Shown here in pieces: positions 24,877-34,274 of a stretch of DNA of 64,000 nt. Under the pieces are notes generated by a model. That model searched no databases and was not told the DNA's origin. It saw only the letters and a list, made by a program, of their open reading frames with translations. The translations under genes and the position numbers were made by a program. The DNA comes from Micromonospora rhizosphaerae (lineage in GTDB: Bacteria; Actinomycetota; Actinomycetes; Mycobacteriales; Micromonosporaceae). The number at the start of each line of letters is the position of its first letter. Positions within the stretch are counted from its first letter, which is position 1. The stretch spans positions 310,001-374,000 of the forward strand of contig NZ_FMHV01000002.1 in the NCBI RefSeq assembly GCF_900091465.1, in the 5' to 3' direction.

Positions 24877-25742
24877 TGCGGGGCGGTACGGTCCGCGCGG
24901 CCGGGACGGTGATCCTGGTGCTGGCCGCGCTGCTCGGCTCGGCGTACGGACTCGGTCGCAGCCTGGTCCCCGACCCGCCGAGTGAGCGCACCGGCGTCCC
25001 GGCGAGCGTCACCCGACCGGACTACGCCGATCAGCCGCCGACCGTCACGGAATCCCCTGCGGCTCCCACCGCATCCCCCGAAGCTTCCACCTCGGGCCCG
25101 ACGCCGGCCGGCGGACGGCGCACCTACGCGGATGCCGCCGGCCCCTTCGGCACCCAGGTGTCCACCGGCTCGCCCCGGGTGGCGCTGACCTTCGACGACG
25201 GGCCGGACCCGCAGTACACCCCGGAGGTGCTCGCGCTGCTCCGCGAGCACGGCGTCAAGGCGACCTTCTGCGTGGTCGGCGAGAACGTCCAGTCCCACCC
25301 GGACCTCATCCAGGCGATCGTCGCCGACGGCCACACCCTCTGCAACCACTCCTGGCACCATGACGTCACCCTGGGCAGCCGCCCGCCGGACGCGATCCGG
25401 GATGACCTGCTCCGCACCAACGCCGCGATCCGGGCGGCGGTGCCGAACGCGGCGATCGCCTACTTCCGGCAGCCCGGCGGGGCCTGGACCGACCCGGTGG
25501 TGTCGGTCTCCGAGGAGCTGGGGATGACCCCGCTGCACTGGGCCGTCGACCCGTCGGACTGGAAGTCCCCCGGCGCTGCGATGATCACCGCGGCGGTGCT
25601 GGGCGGGATCGCGCCGGGCTCGATCGTGCTGATGCACGACGCCGGCGGCGACCGGCAGGGCACCGTCGAGGCGCTGCAGAGCCTCCTGCCGGCGCTACTG
25701 GCCCGGTTCCAGCTCGAGGCGCTGCCCAGCGGCACCACGTGA
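24876..25742 (+). CDS. Polysaccharide deacetylase (NodB/CE4), membrane-anchored
   Basis: About 288 aa. An N-terminal hydrophobic segment (TVILVLAALLGSAYGLG) anchors the protein or acts as a signal peptide. A Thr/Pro/Ser-rich linker follows (residues 40-90), then a NodB domain: TFDDGPDPQ with the metal-binding Asp pair, CNHSWHHDVTL with the His ligands, FRQPGGAW and VLMHDAGG. The domain probably removes N-acetyl groups from peptidoglycan or another envelope glycan. Translation may be coupled to the 24811 ORF; an in-frame GTG at 24846 would add ten residues. Confidence 0.83.
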   Translation: MRGGTVRAAGTVILVLAALLGSAYGLGRSLVPDPPSERTGVPASVTRPDYADQPPTVTESPAAPTASPEASTSGPTPAGGRRTYADAAGPFGTQVSTGSPRVALTFDDGPDPQYTPEVLALLREHGVKATFCVVGENVQSHPDLIQAIVADGHTLCNHSWHHDVTLGSRPPDAIRDDLLRTNAAIRAAVPNAAIAYFRQPGGAWTDPVVSVSEELGMTPLHWAVDPSDWKSPGAAMITAAVLGGIAPGSIVLMHDAGGDRQGTVEALQSLLPALLARFQLEALPSGTT

Positions 25743-25871
25743 CGGCTCCGGCGGACGGGCGCCACCGGGGCCGGCCCGGCGGCGGGCCGCGCCGCTCACC
25801 GTGACGCGTGTCGCTCCACGGGTACGCGCGTCCGGCATGATCGGCCGCGCCCCGGCCGCTACGGTGACGGG

Positions 25872-26798
25872 GTGAGCAGCACCGAGCCGACCGTCGACCG
25901 TGTCGCCCGCGCCGACCGGCTGGCGCCGGTCGAGGTCGCCGAGGTGCTGGCGCTGGCCCGGATCGCCGGGGACGCGGACGGCGCCGACCCGCTCGACGAG
26001 CACGTGCTGCTGCGGCTGCGGGATCCCGAGGCCCCCGCCGTGCACCTGACCGCCCGGGCGGCCGACAACACGCTCACCGGCTACGCCCACCTCGACACCA
26101 CCGACGCCGCGACCGGCATCGGCGTGGAGCTGGTGGTGCACCCGACGTACCGGCGGCGCGGCACCGGCCGGGCGCTGGCGCGCGGGGTGCTGGCCGCGGC
26201 TGCCGGACCGCTGCGCGCCTGGGCGCACGGCGACCACCCGTCGGCCGCCGCGCTGGCGGTCGACCTCGGCTTCGCCCGCGCCCGGGTGCTCTGGCAGCTG
26301 CGCCGATCGCTGGCCGCCGCGCTGCCCGAGCCCCACCTCGCCGACGGGGTGGAGCTACGAGCCTTCCGGCCGGGCGAGGACGACGAGGCGTGGCTGGCGC
26401 TCAACGCCCGGGCCTTCGCGCAGCACCCCGAACAGGGCCGCTGGACCCCGGCCGACCTGCGGGTACGTCTCGCCGAGCCGTGGTTCGACCCGGCCGGCTT
26501 CCTGCTCGCCGTCGAGTCCGCGACCGGCCGGCTGCTCGGCTTCCACTGGACCAAGGTGCACGAGCGCCCCGGCTCGGCCCGGATCGGCGAGGTGTACGTG
26601 CTCGGGGTGGACCCGGCGGCACACGGCGGCGGGCTCGGCAAGGCGCTGACCGCGGCCGGACTGGCCTACCTGCGGGACCGGCGGGGCCTGGACCGGGTGA
26701 TGCTCTACGTCGACGAGTCCAACACCAGCGCGGTGGCGCTCTACGAACGGCTCGGCTTCGCCCGCTGGTCCGCGCACGTGCACTACCAGCTCGGCTGA
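25872..26798 (+). CDS. mshD: Mycothiol synthase (MshD)
   Basis: A 308-aa protein with two GNAT domains, as in MshD of mycobacteria and Streptomyces. Domain 1 has VVHPTYRRRGTGRALARGV near residue 85. Domain 2 contains NARAFAQHPEQGRWTPADL, followed by GEVYVLGVDPAAHGGGLGKA and ERLGFARWSAHVHYQLG. It acetylates Cys-GlcN-Ins with acetyl-CoA as the last step of mycothiol synthesis, in the cytoplasm. The neighbours glnR and the pst operon give the same synteny as in Mycobacterium. It starts at GTG 25872. Confidence 0.9.
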   Translation: MSSTEPTVDRVARADRLAPVEVAEVLALARIAGDADGADPLDEHVLLRLRDPEAPAVHLTARAADNTLTGYAHLDTTDAATGIGVELVVHPTYRRRGTGRALARGVLAAAAGPLRAWAHGDHPSAAALAVDLGFARARVLWQLRRSLAAALPEPHLADGVELRAFRPGEDDEAWLALNARAFAQHPEQGRWTPADLRVRLAEPWFDPAGFLLAVESATGRLLGFHWTKVHERPGSARIGEVYVLGVDPAAHGGGLGKALTAAGLAYLRDRRGLDRVMLYVDESNTSAVALYERLGFARWSAHVHYQLG

Positions 26799-26879
26799 CT
26801 CCACGGCCGCGACGTCAACCCGACGCGTCCCGCGCATCGGTCACGAGGGCATCACGCGCCGGACTCGGCAGAGTCACAA

Positions 26880-26917
26880 CCGCCCGGAAAAATCGTACTA
26901 TTAGCGATACCGGGCGG
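26880..26917 (+). terminator. Hairpin downstream of mshD
   Basis: CCGCCCGG (26880-26887) pairs perfectly with CCGGGCGG (26910-26917) around a 22-nt AT-richer loop. It follows mshD by 80 nt and lies before the pst PHO box. There is no U-run, so it is a candidate terminator or insulator. Confidence 0.5.
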
Positions 26918-26975
26918 CGAGTTCACGAAAAGGACAACCTCTACTCAGGCCATGTCCACCCGGCCGGTCGCACCT

Positions 26976-26997
26976 GTTCACCTGCCGTTCACTCCCG
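26976..26997 (+). promoter_or_regulatory. PHO box upstream of pstS
   Basis: Two 11-nt direct repeats lie in tandem: GTTCACCTGCC (26976-26986) and GTTCACTCCCG (26987-26997). This matches the GTTCACC-type PHO box bound by actinobacterial PhoP. It is 110 nt before the pstS start. A looser GTTCACG occurs at 26921. The rest of the 308-nt gap (26799-27106) shows only the hairpin at 26880. Confidence 0.8.
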
Positions 26998-27106
26998 ACC
27001 GGCAAACCGGCTACCTGGGGCTCCTAACTTTCGTTTCAGCCGGTCAGCGCCGGCACCCGGGCCCATCCGGGCGACCTGACCAAAGACGTGAAGGGAAACC
27101 CCTCAG

Positions 27107-28210
27107 GTGAAGCTCCAGCGGCACGGCGCCATCGCCTGCCTCGCTCTTACCGCGGTGCTCGGTCTCAGCGCCTGCGGCTCGGACAACAACGAGCCGACCG
27201 GCACCTCCGCCTCCGGTTCGGCCGCCGCCGTCGACTGCGGCAAGGGCACGCTGAACGCGCAGGGCTCCTCCGCTCAGAAGAACGCCATGGCCGAGTGGAT
27301 CAAGGCGTACCAGCAGAAGTGCTCCGGTACGACGATCAACTACGAGCCCTCCGGCTCGGGCGCGGGCATCCAGGCCTTCATCGCCGGCACCGCCGACTTC
27401 GCCGGCTCCGACTCCGCGCTGAAGCCGGAGGAGCAGCCGCAGGCCGATGCCAAGTGCTCCGGCGGCCAGGCCATCCACCTGCCGATGGTGATCGGCCCGA
27501 TCGCGGTCGCCTACAACGTCAGCGGCGTGGACAACCTCCAGCTCAGCCCGGCCACCCTGGCGAAGATCTTCGCCGGCAAGGTGACCAAGTGGGACGACGC
27601 GGCGATCAAGGCCGACAACCCGGACGCCAAGCTGCCGTCGACCACCATCCAGACGGTGCACCGCTCGGACGAGTCCGGCACCACCGACAACTTCACCAAG
27701 TACCTGTCCAAGACCGCCGAGGCGGACTGGACCTTCGACAAGGGCAAGGCCTGGAAGGCTCCGGGCGGCACCGGCGCCAAGGGCTCGGACGGCGTGGCCA
27801 GCGCGGTCAAGGGCGCGGACGGCTCGATCGGCTACATGGAGCTGTCCTTCGCCGAGAACTCCGGCCTCAAGATGACCAAGATCAAGAACGGTGCCGGTGA
27901 GTACACCGAGCTGACCGGCGAGGCCGCCGGCAAGACCATCGCCGGCGCCAAGGTCGAGGGCCAGGGCGACGACCTGAAGCTGTCGATCGACTACAACACC
28001 ACCGAGGCCGGGGCGTACCCGATCGTCCTGGCGACCTACGAGATCGTCTGCAGCAAGGGCCTGGCTGCCGACAAGCTGCCGCTGGTCAAGGGGCTGCTCG
28101 GCTACGCCGCCAGCAGCGAGGGCCAGACCCAGCTGAGCGAACTCGGCTACGCCCCGCTGCCGGACTCGGTCCGCACCAAGGTCGAGGCCGCGGTCAAGAA
28201 CCTCTCCTGA
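27107..28210 (+). CDS. pstS: Phosphate ABC transporter substrate-binding lipoprotein PstS
   Basis: A 367-aa lipoprotein with a signal peptide ending in the lipobox LSAC (Cys at about residue 24). Phosphate-binding signatures are QGSSAQKNAMAEW, PSGSGAGIQAF, SDESGTTDNF and VASAVKGADGSIGYMEL. It captures phosphate outside the membrane for PstCAB. It heads the pst operon and is preceded by a PHO box, so induction by phosphate limitation via PhoPR is expected. The start is GTG 27107. Confidence 0.93.
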   Translation: MKLQRHGAIACLALTAVLGLSACGSDNNEPTGTSASGSAAAVDCGKGTLNAQGSSAQKNAMAEWIKAYQQKCSGTTINYEPSGSGAGIQAFIAGTADFAGSDSALKPEEQPQADAKCSGGQAIHLPMVIGPIAVAYNVSGVDNLQLSPATLAKIFAGKVTKWDDAAIKADNPDAKLPSTTIQTVHRSDESGTTDNFTKYLSKTAEADWTFDKGKAWKAPGGTGAKGSDGVASAVKGADGSIGYMELSFAENSGLKMTKIKNGAGEYTELTGEAAGKTIAGAKVEGQGDDLKLSIDYNTTEAGAYPIVLATYEIVCSKGLAADKLPLVKGLLGYAASSEGQTQLSELGYAPLPDSVRTKVEAAVKNLS

Positions 28211-28255
28211 CCGTCCCGAGCAACACCACCTTCTCAATTCGAAGCGAGCGAGCAG

Positions 28256-29347
28256 ATGGGTGAAACCCCTCCCAGCTCGGCGCACGCCGGCACCGGCGGG
28301 ACCCGCGTGGCCTCAGGTCACGAGTGGCCCGCCGGTGCATCGGCGCGTGTGGCCGAGACTTATGTCGGCACCCGTGTCCCGGGTGGGAACGGGATGGGCG
28401 GCGGCGGTTCGCTGCCCCGGGCGCGGGCCTTCGGCGCGGAACGCGCGTTCCGTGGGCTCACCCTGGCCGCCGGCACCGCCGTGCTGGTCATCATCGCGGC
28501 GATCGCGGTCTTCCTGATCACCAAGGCGGTCCCGGCGCTCCGCGCGGACACCGAGAACTTCTGGACCTACGAGGGCTGGTCGCCCAACGAGGCCCAGCCG
28601 AAGTTCGGGATCGGCACGCTCGCCTTCGGCACCGTGCTCAGCTCCGCGCTCGCGCTGCTCGTCGCGGTTCCGGTGGCCCTGGGCATCGCGCTCTACCTGT
28701 CCCACTACGCCCCGCGCCGGCTGGGCACCGCCCTCGGCTTCCTGATCGACCTGCTGGCCGCAGTGCCCAGCGTCGTCTTCGGCCTCTGGGGCCGGGACGT
28801 CTTCATCAACCCGGTACGGGACTTCTCCACCTGGCTGAACGAGTACTTCGGCTGGATCCCGATCTTCGGCGGCGACGGCCCCTTCGGTAGGTCGGTCATG
28901 CTCGGCGCGCTCGTGCTGGCGATCATGGTGCTGCCGATCATCACGTCGCTCTCCCGCGAGGTGTTCCTGCAGACCCCGACCGCCAACGAGGAGGCCGCCC
29001 TCGCGCTGGGCGCCACCCGCTGGGAGATGATCCGCACCGCCGTGCTGCCGTACGGGCGTCCGGGCATCATCGCCGCGGTGATGCTCGGCCTGGGCCGCGC
29101 GCTCGGCGAGACCATCGCGCTCGCGATGACCCTCGGCATCACGTTCGGCATCTCGTTCAACCTGATCCAGAACGGCGGCAACACCATCGCCGCGAACATC
29201 GCCAACGCGTTCGGCGAGGCGAACGACACCGGTCGGGGCGCGCTGATCGCCTCCGGCCTGGTGCTCTTCACCATCACGCTGATCGTCAACATCACGGCGC
29301 GGGCGATCATCTACCGCCGCCGCGAGTTCAGGGAGTCGGCCGCATGA
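28256..29347 (+). CDS. pstC: Phosphate ABC transporter permease PstC
   Basis: A 363-aa protein. The first 45 residues are hydrophilic, then six transmembrane segments follow. The BPD-transport loop reads EEAALALGATRWEMIRTAVLPYGRPG (EAA motif, near residue 245). The segment AAVPSVVFGLWG is typical of PstC. It forms the channel with PstA. The spacing to pstS is 45 nt and the 3' end overlaps pstA by 4 nt (ATGA), consistent with an operon. Confidence 0.92.
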   Translation: MGETPPSSAHAGTGGTRVASGHEWPAGASARVAETYVGTRVPGGNGMGGGGSLPRARAFGAERAFRGLTLAAGTAVLVIIAAIAVFLITKAVPALRADTENFWTYEGWSPNEAQPKFGIGTLAFGTVLSSALALLVAVPVALGIALYLSHYAPRRLGTALGFLIDLLAAVPSVVFGLWGRDVFINPVRDFSTWLNEYFGWIPIFGGDGPFGRSVMLGALVLAIMVLPIITSLSREVFLQTPTANEEAALALGATRWEMIRTAVLPYGRPGIIAAVMLGLGRALGETIALAMTLGITFGISFNLIQNGGNTIAANIANAFGEANDTGRGALIASGLVLFTITLIVNITARAIIYRRREFRESAA

Positions 29348-30432
29348 CCAGCGCTGTCATGAACCACCGCACCCGGCCGCCGGTTCAGCCCACCACCCTG
29401 CGGGCCCGGCGGCTCCCGAGGTACGCCGCACCCGTCATCGCCCTCGCGGCCCTCCTGGTCGCCGCCGGCGTCGTCTACGGCACGGGCATCGGTGGCCCGG
29501 TGCTCGTCGTGGTGGTCGCCGCGCTGCTCTACCTGGCCGGCCTATTCACCGCCGCGAACGCGGTGGAGGGTCGCCGGGCGGCGCGCAACCGCGCCTGGAG
29601 CGCGCTGATCCACTCCGCCTTCGTGCTGGCGGTGCTGCCGCTGGCCTCGGTGGTCTGGACGCTGGTCAGCAAGGGCGTGGAGCGCCTGGACGGCAACTTC
29701 TTCGGCACCTCGATGAACAACATCGGCGCGCGGGACGCGAACGGCGGCGCCTACCACGCCATCGTCGGCACGCTGGAGCAGGTCGGCATCGCCACCCTGA
29801 TCACCGTCCCGCTCGGCATCCTCTGCGCGATCTACGTCGTCGAGTACGGCCGGGGCCGGTTCGCCCTGGCGATCCGGTTCTTCGTGGACGTGATGACGGG
29901 CATCCCGTCGATCGTCGCCGGCCTGTTCATCCTGGCGTTCTGGGTGCTGATCGTGTCGCCGATCTTCAACGACGGCCGGCCGGGCTTCTCCGGCTTCGCC
30001 GCCGCGCTGGCGCTCAGCGTGCTGATGCTCCCGACCGTGGTCCGTTCCACGGAGGAGATGCTCCGCCTGGTCCCGGCGCCGCTGCGCGAGGGCGCGTACG
30101 CCCTCGGCGTGCCGAAGTGGAAGACCATCCTGCGGGTGGTGCTGCCCACGGCGCTGCCGGGCATCGTCACCGGTGTGATGCTCGCCATCGCGCGGGCCGC
30201 CGGCGAGACCGCCCCGGTGCTGCTCGTCGCCGGCGGCGGCGCGGCGATCAACTTCAACCCGCTCGAGAACAACCAGTCGTCGCTGGCTCTCTTCGTCTAC
30301 CAGCAGGCCGGTGATGCGTCGAAGTACGCACCGGCGCGGGCGTGGACCGCGGCGCTGACCCTGGTCGCCCTCGTCCTCATCCTGACCATTGCGGCGAAGT
30401 TGCTGGCCCGTCGCAACCGGCTCGGCCGATGA
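29344..30432 (+). CDS. pstA: Phosphate ABC transporter permease PstA
   Basis: A 362-aa protein. It carries an extended N-terminal pair of hydrophobic segments plus the usual six-span core. The permease loop reads [21 protein letters not shown], and the conserved [13 protein letters not shown] is present. It pairs with PstC and engages PstB. It overlaps pstC by 4 nt, and pstB begins 21 nt after its stop. Confidence 0.92.
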   Translation: MTSAVMNHRTRPPVQPTTLRARRLPRYAAPVIALAALLVAAGVVYGTGIGGPVLVVVVAALLYLAGLFTAANAVEGRRAARNRAWSALIHSAFVLAVLPLASVVWTLVSKGVERLDGNFFGTSMNNIGARDANGGAYHAIVGTLEQVGIATLITVPLGILCAIYVVEYGRGRFALAIRFFVDVMTGIPSIVAGLFILAFWVLIVSPIFNDGRPGFSGFAAALALSVLMLPTVVRSTEEMLRLVPAPLREGAYALGVPKWKTILRVVLPTALPGIVTGVMLAIARAAGETAPVLLVAGGGAAINFNPLENNQSSLALFVYQQAGDASKYAPARAWTAALTLVALVLILTIAAKLLARRNRLGR

Positions 30433-30452
30433 ACCCCGGAGGTACCGCCACC

Positions 30453-31229
30453 ATGGCCAAGCGCATCGAAGCCACGAACGTCACCGCCTACTACGGCAGC
30501 TTCAAGGCGATTGAGAACATCAACCTGACCGTCGAGCCGAAGACGGTCACCGCCCTGATCGGGCCCTCGGGCTGCGGGAAGTCGACCTTCCTGCGGTCCA
30601 TCAACCGGATGCACGAGGTGCTCCCCGGCGCCCGGGTCGAGGGCAGCCTGACCATCGACGACCAGGACATCTACGACCGGGACGTGGACGTCACCGCGGT
30701 CCGCCGCATGATCGGCATGGTCTTCCAGCGGCCCAACCCGTTCCCCACCATGAGCATCTTCGACAACGTGGTGGCCGGGCTGCGGCTCAACGGCGTGAAG
30801 CGGAAGTCGATCCTGGAGGAGGCCGCGGAGAAGGCGCTCCGCTCGGCCAACCTCTGGGACGAGGTCAAGGACCGGCTGGGCAAGCCGGGCGCCGGCCTGT
30901 CCGGCGGTCAGCAGCAGCGGCTCTGCATCGCCCGCACCATCGCGGTCGAGCCGCAGGTGGTGCTGATGGACGAGCCCTGCTCGGCGCTCGACCCGATCTC
31001 GACGCTGGCCATCGAGGACCTGATGTTCCAGCTCAAGGACAAGTTCACCATCATCATCGTCACGCACAACATGCAGCAGGCCGCCCGGGTGTCGGACCGG
31101 ACCGCCTTCTTCTCCATCGAGAAGACCGGCGACCCCGGCCGACTGATCGAGTACGACAACACTCAGAAGATCTTCAGCAACCCGAGCGTGAAGAAGACCG
31201 AGGACTACATCACCGGCCGCTTCGGCTGA
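30453..31229 (+). CDS. pstB: Phosphate ABC transporter ATPase PstB
   Basis: A 258-aa ATPase: Walker [10 protein letters not shown], the ABC signature LSGGQQQR and Walker [14 protein letters not shown] are intact. It powers phosphate uptake through PstCA. The start is ATG 30453, which follows GGAGG by 10 nt; an ATG at 30429 overlapping the pstA stop would extend it by eight residues. It is the last gene of the pst operon. No phoU follows directly; a DUF47 protein is at 34275. Confidence 0.93.
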   Translation: MAKRIEATNVTAYYGSFKAIENINLTVEPKTVTALIGPSGCGKSTFLRSINRMHEVLPGARVEGSLTIDDQDIYDRDVDVTAVRRMIGMVFQRPNPFPTMSIFDNVVAGLRLNGVKRKSILEEAAEKALRSANLWDEVKDRLGKPGAGLSGGQQQRLCIARTIAVEPQVVLMDEPCSALDPISTLAIEDLMFQLKDKFTIIIVTHNMQQAARVSDRTAFFSIEKTGDPGRLIEYDNTQKIFSNPSVKKTEDYITGRFG

Positions 31230-31272
31230 GCCGCTGGTTCCCGGACACCCCCCGCGCTCAGCGCACCTCCGG

Positions 31273-31342
31273 CGATCTTGCGGTTGTGGTTGACGATCGG
31301 GGACGGTTCATCCCCTTTGCACCCACCGTAAGTGCAAGATCG
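31273..31342. repeat. CGATCTTGC inverted repeat in the pstB/NUDIX convergent gap
   Basis: CGATCTTGC (31273-31281) is the exact reverse complement of GCAAGATCG (31334-31342), separated by 52 nt that include a GGGGACGGTTCATCCCC-like hairpin (31299-31315). It lies between the convergent stops at 31229 and 31361. A related CGATCCTGCACTT string appears at 47030 in another convergent gap, hinting at a dispersed intergenic element. Confidence 0.5.
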
Positions 31343-31360
31343 GCGGGGTGGAGCGGCGGG

Positions 31361-32188
31361 TCAGTCGAGGATGAAGCGGGGGTCGCCGTCCTCGGGGAGG
31401 TCGAGGCGGGGGGTGACGGGGGTGGCGGCGTCGCGGGTGGCCGCCGCCCTGGCCACGCCGGGCAGGTTGCCGGCGGCGGCGACCTGGGCCAGGGTGACCA
31501 TGGTCGGGGGCAGCATGGTGAGCTCTCCGGCCTCCGCCCGGGCCAGGGCGTCCGCCGGGCGGACCCACATGGTGTGGTCGGCCTCGCCGGAGACGTCCCG
31601 GGTCCGCTGCCCCTCCGGGAGCAGGGCCACGAAGAAGTACGTGTCGAAGCGGCGCGGCTCGAACTCCGGGGTGATCCACCGACTCCACGGCAGCAGCAGG
31701 TCGGAGCGGAGGGTGAGCCGACGCCTGGCGAGCAGGTCGGCGAAGCCCACCCGGCGGGCCTCCAGGTCCTGCCGGGCGGTCTCCCAGTCGTCGCCGCTGA
31801 CGTCGCCCACCACGGCCGAGGCGGCCGGGCCCGCCAGCAGCACGCCGGCCTCCTCGAAGACCTCCCGGGCGGCGGCGCAGACCACGGCCTGGGCGGCGGC
31901 CGGTGGCTGCCCGAGGCGGGCCGCCCAGTCGGCCGGCTCCGGGCCGGCCCAGTCCAGGTGGGCCTGGGAATCGGAGGGGTCCACCCCGCCGCCAGGGAAG
32001 GCGTACATGCCGCCGAAGGCCATGGCGGCGACCCGGCGGATGACGTACACCTCGAAGTCGGCCCCGGCGGGGCGGAGCAGCAGCACGGTGGCCGCGACCC
32101 GGGGCGCCGCCGGCGTCCCGCCCTCGGCGCGGAACCGGCGCGCGTGCGCCACCAGGGCGGGGGGTGCGGCGAAGCCTTCGATCGTCAT
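31361..32188 (-). CDS. NUDIX hydrolase (NUDT19-like)
   Basis: A 275-aa NUDIX protein. The NUDIX box is interrupted: FPGGGVDPSDSQ (about residue 65) and then AAREVFEEAGVLL about 45 residues later. This is characteristic of the NUDT19/RP2 group, which cleave CoA and related diphosphates. A conserved WSRWITPEF follows. It likely acts on a nucleoside diphosphate derivative in the cytoplasm. It starts with ATG at 32188, divergent from the Gfo/Idh gene at 32252. Confidence 0.84.
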   Translation of the reverse strand: MTIEGFAAPPALVAHARRFRAEGGTPAAPRVAATVLLLRPAGADFEVYVIRRVAAMAFGGMYAFPGGGVDPSDSQAHLDWAGPEPADWAARLGQPPAAAQAVVCAAAREVFEEAGVLLAGPAASAVVGDVSGDDWETARQDLEARRVGFADLLARRRLTLRSDLLLPWSRWITPEFEPRRFDTYFFVALLPEGQRTRDVSGEADHTMWVRPADALARAEAGELTMLPPTMVTLAQVAAAGNLPGVARAAATRDAATPVTPRLDLPEDGDPRFILD

Positions 32189-32251
32189 TCCGCGAGCCTA
32201 GTTCCCGATCGGTGGATCATCCTCGCAGGCGGTCCGGGATAGCGTGCCGCC

Positions 32252-33220
32252 ATGGCACGTTGGGGAATCCTGGCCACCGGACACATCGCCGGCCGCTTCG
32301 CCGAGGATCTGCGGCTGGTGCCGGACGCCGAGCTGGTCGCGGTCGGCTCCCGCACCCCCGAGAGTGCCGAACGGTTCGCCGCCCGGCACGGCATCCCCCG
32401 GGCGTACGCCTCCTGGGCGGAGCTGGCCGCGGACCCGGAGCTGGACGTGATCTACGTGGCCACCCCGCACGCCGCCCATCACGAGGCGGCCATGACCTGC
32501 CTCGCCGCGGCGCGGGCCGTGCTGCTGGAGAAGCCGTTCACGCTCGACCTGGCCACCAGCACCGAGCTGATTGAGACGGCCCGGGCCCGCGGGGTCTTCC
32601 TGATGGAGGCGATGTGGATGCGGACCAACCCGCTCGTCCGCCGGGTGCTCGACCTGGTCCGCGACGGCGCGATCGGCGAGGTGACCAGCGTTCGGGCGGA
32701 CTTCGGGGTGGCCGGGCCGTTCCCGCCCGAGCACCGGATGCGGGCCCGGACGCTGGGCGGCGGCGCCCTGCTCGACCTCGGCGTGTACCCGGTGAGTCTG
32801 GCCCACCTGCTGCTCGGGGTGCCGCAGCACGTGCACGCTTGGGCGAAGCTGAGCCCCGAGGGCGTGGACGAGAACACCGGCATCGTCCTCGGCTGGGACT
32901 CGGGCGCGGTGGCCACGCTGAGCTGCGGGCTGATCGGTGCCACCGCGATCGCCGCCTCGATCACCGGCACGACCGGCCGGATCGACCTGCCCGAGCCGTT
33001 CTTCCGGCCCGGGTCGGCGGTGCTGCACCGGGCCGGCGCCGAGCCGGAGACCCTCCCCGCCGAGCTGATCGGCGGCGGCTACCAGGACGAGGCCGCCGAG
33101 GTGCAGCGCTGCCTGGCCGCCGGGCTGACCGAGAGCCCGCTGGTCCCGCACGCCGCGACGCTGGACGTGATGGCGCTCCTGGACGACATCCGGGACCGGA
33201 TCGGGGTCGACTACGCGTGA
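32252..33220 (+). CDS. Gfo/Idh/MocA family oxidoreductase
   Basis: A 322-aa NAD(P)-dependent oxidoreductase. The Rossmann domain begins WGILATGHIAGRF and the conserved VYVATPHAAHHEAA and LLEKPFTLD (EKP motif near residue 97) follow. The C-terminal alpha/beta domain holds GGGALLDLGVYPVSLAH, where Asp and Tyr/His-type residues act in catalysis. It resembles dihydrodiol/sugar dehydrogenases; the substrate is unknown. A perfect hairpin after its stop serves as terminator with the convergent pit gene. Confidence 0.87.
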   Translation: MARWGILATGHIAGRFAEDLRLVPDAELVAVGSRTPESAERFAARHGIPRAYASWAELAADPELDVIYVATPHAAHHEAAMTCLAAARAVLLEKPFTLDLATSTELIETARARGVFLMEAMWMRTNPLVRRVLDLVRDGAIGEVTSVRADFGVAGPFPPEHRMRARTLGGGALLDLGVYPVSLAHLLLGVPQHVHAWAKLSPEGVDENTGIVLGWDSGAVATLSCGLIGATAIAASITGTTGRIDLPEPFFRPGSAVLHRAGAEPETLPAELIGGGYQDEAAEVQRCLAAGLTESPLVPHAATLDVMALLDDIRDRIGVDYA

Positions 33221-33250
33221 GAGGCCCCCCACCGTGGCGGGAGGCCTCTC
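33219..33250. terminator. Bidirectional hairpin terminator
   Basis: GAGAGGCC (33219-33226) pairs exactly with GGCCTCTC (33243-33250), with further CCC/GGG pairing inside. It lies between the Gfo/Idh gene and the convergent pit gene, and can serve both strands. Confidence 0.75.
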
Positions 33251-33265
33251 AACGGACGGTCGGCG

Positions 33266-34270
33266 TCAGAACAGCGGCCGGACCACCAGGTAGGTGAGGC
33301 AGGCGATCGCCGCGGCAGCCGGGAACGTGATGATCCAGGCGACCACGATGTTGCCGGCGACGTTCCAGCGGACCGCAGTGAGGCGCTTGGTCGCGCCCAC
33401 CCCCATGATCGCCGAGGTGATCGTGTGGGTGGTGGAGATCGGGGCCTTGAGCACCAGGGCGTTGAAGTAGAGCACCGCGCTGGCCACCGTCTCGGCGGCG
33501 AAGCCCTCCGGCGGGCCCAGGTCGATGATCTTCCGGCCCAGGGTCCGGATGATCCGCCAACCACCGGCGTACGTGCCGAGCGCCAGCATCGCCGCGGAGG
33601 TCCAGAACACCCAGCCGGGGATGTGCGTCTTGTCGTCCTGGAAGCCACCGGTGTAGAGGGCCAGGACCACGATGCCCATGGTCTTCGCGGCGTCCTGCAT
33701 ACCGTGGCCGACCGACATGGCTGCCGCCGAGAGGGTCTGCGCCCAGCGGAAGCCCCGGTTGAGCTTGCCCGGGTGCCCCTTCCGGAACAGCCAGAGGATG
33801 GCCAGCATCACCAGGTAGCCCAGGGTGAGGCCGACGATCGGCGACAGGATCATCGGGATGATGACCTTCGCGCCGATGTTGGCCCACTGCACCACGCCGC
33901 CGGTGGCGAGCAGGGTCGCCCCGACCAGTCCGCCGAAGAGGGCGTGCGAGGAGGACGACGGCAGGCCGAAGTACCAGGTGATCAGGTTCCAGGCGATGGC
34001 GCCGAGCACGCCGGCGAAGACCACCCCCAGGCTGGCCACCCCGGTGGGCAGCGTGACCAGGCCGTCGCCGACGGTCTTGGCCACGCCGGCGCCGAAGTGC
34101 GCGCCGACGAAGTTGCCGACCGCGGCCAGCAGCAGGGCGATCCGGGGGGTCAGCGCCCGGGTGGAGACGCTGGTCGCGATCGCGTTGGCGGCATCGTGGA
34201 AGCCGTTGGTGTAGTCGAACGCCAAGGCCACCACGATCACCGCCAGCACGGCGATGAGTTCGGGGGTCAC
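33266..34270 (-). CDS. pit: Low-affinity inorganic phosphate transporter (Pit)
   Basis: A 334-aa polytopic protein with the two inverted PHO4 repeats: DYTNGFHDAANAIATSVS at the N-terminus and the mirrored KAPISTTHTITSAIMGVGA near residue 285. About ten transmembrane segments are visible. Pit carriers move metal-phosphate complexes with protons. The start is GTG 34270, 4 nt after the DUF47 gene stop, so the two form an operon, and the region upstream carries a PHO-box-like array. Confidence 0.9.
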   Translation of the reverse strand: MTPELIAVLAVIVVALAFDYTNGFHDAANAIATSVSTRALTPRIALLLAAVGNFVGAHFGAGVAKTVGDGLVTLPTGVASLGVVFAGVLGAIAWNLITWYFGLPSSSSHALFGGLVGATLLATGGVVQWANIGAKVIIPMILSPIVGLTLGYLVMLAILWLFRKGHPGKLNRGFRWAQTLSAAAMSVGHGMQDAAKTMGIVVLALYTGGFQDDKTHIPGWVFWTSAAMLALGTYAGGWRIIRTLGRKIIDLGPPEGFAAETVASAVLYFNALVLKAPISTTHTITSAIMGVGATKRLTAVRWNVAGNIVVAWIITFPAAAAIACLTYLVVRPLF

Positions 34271-34274
34271 AGGA

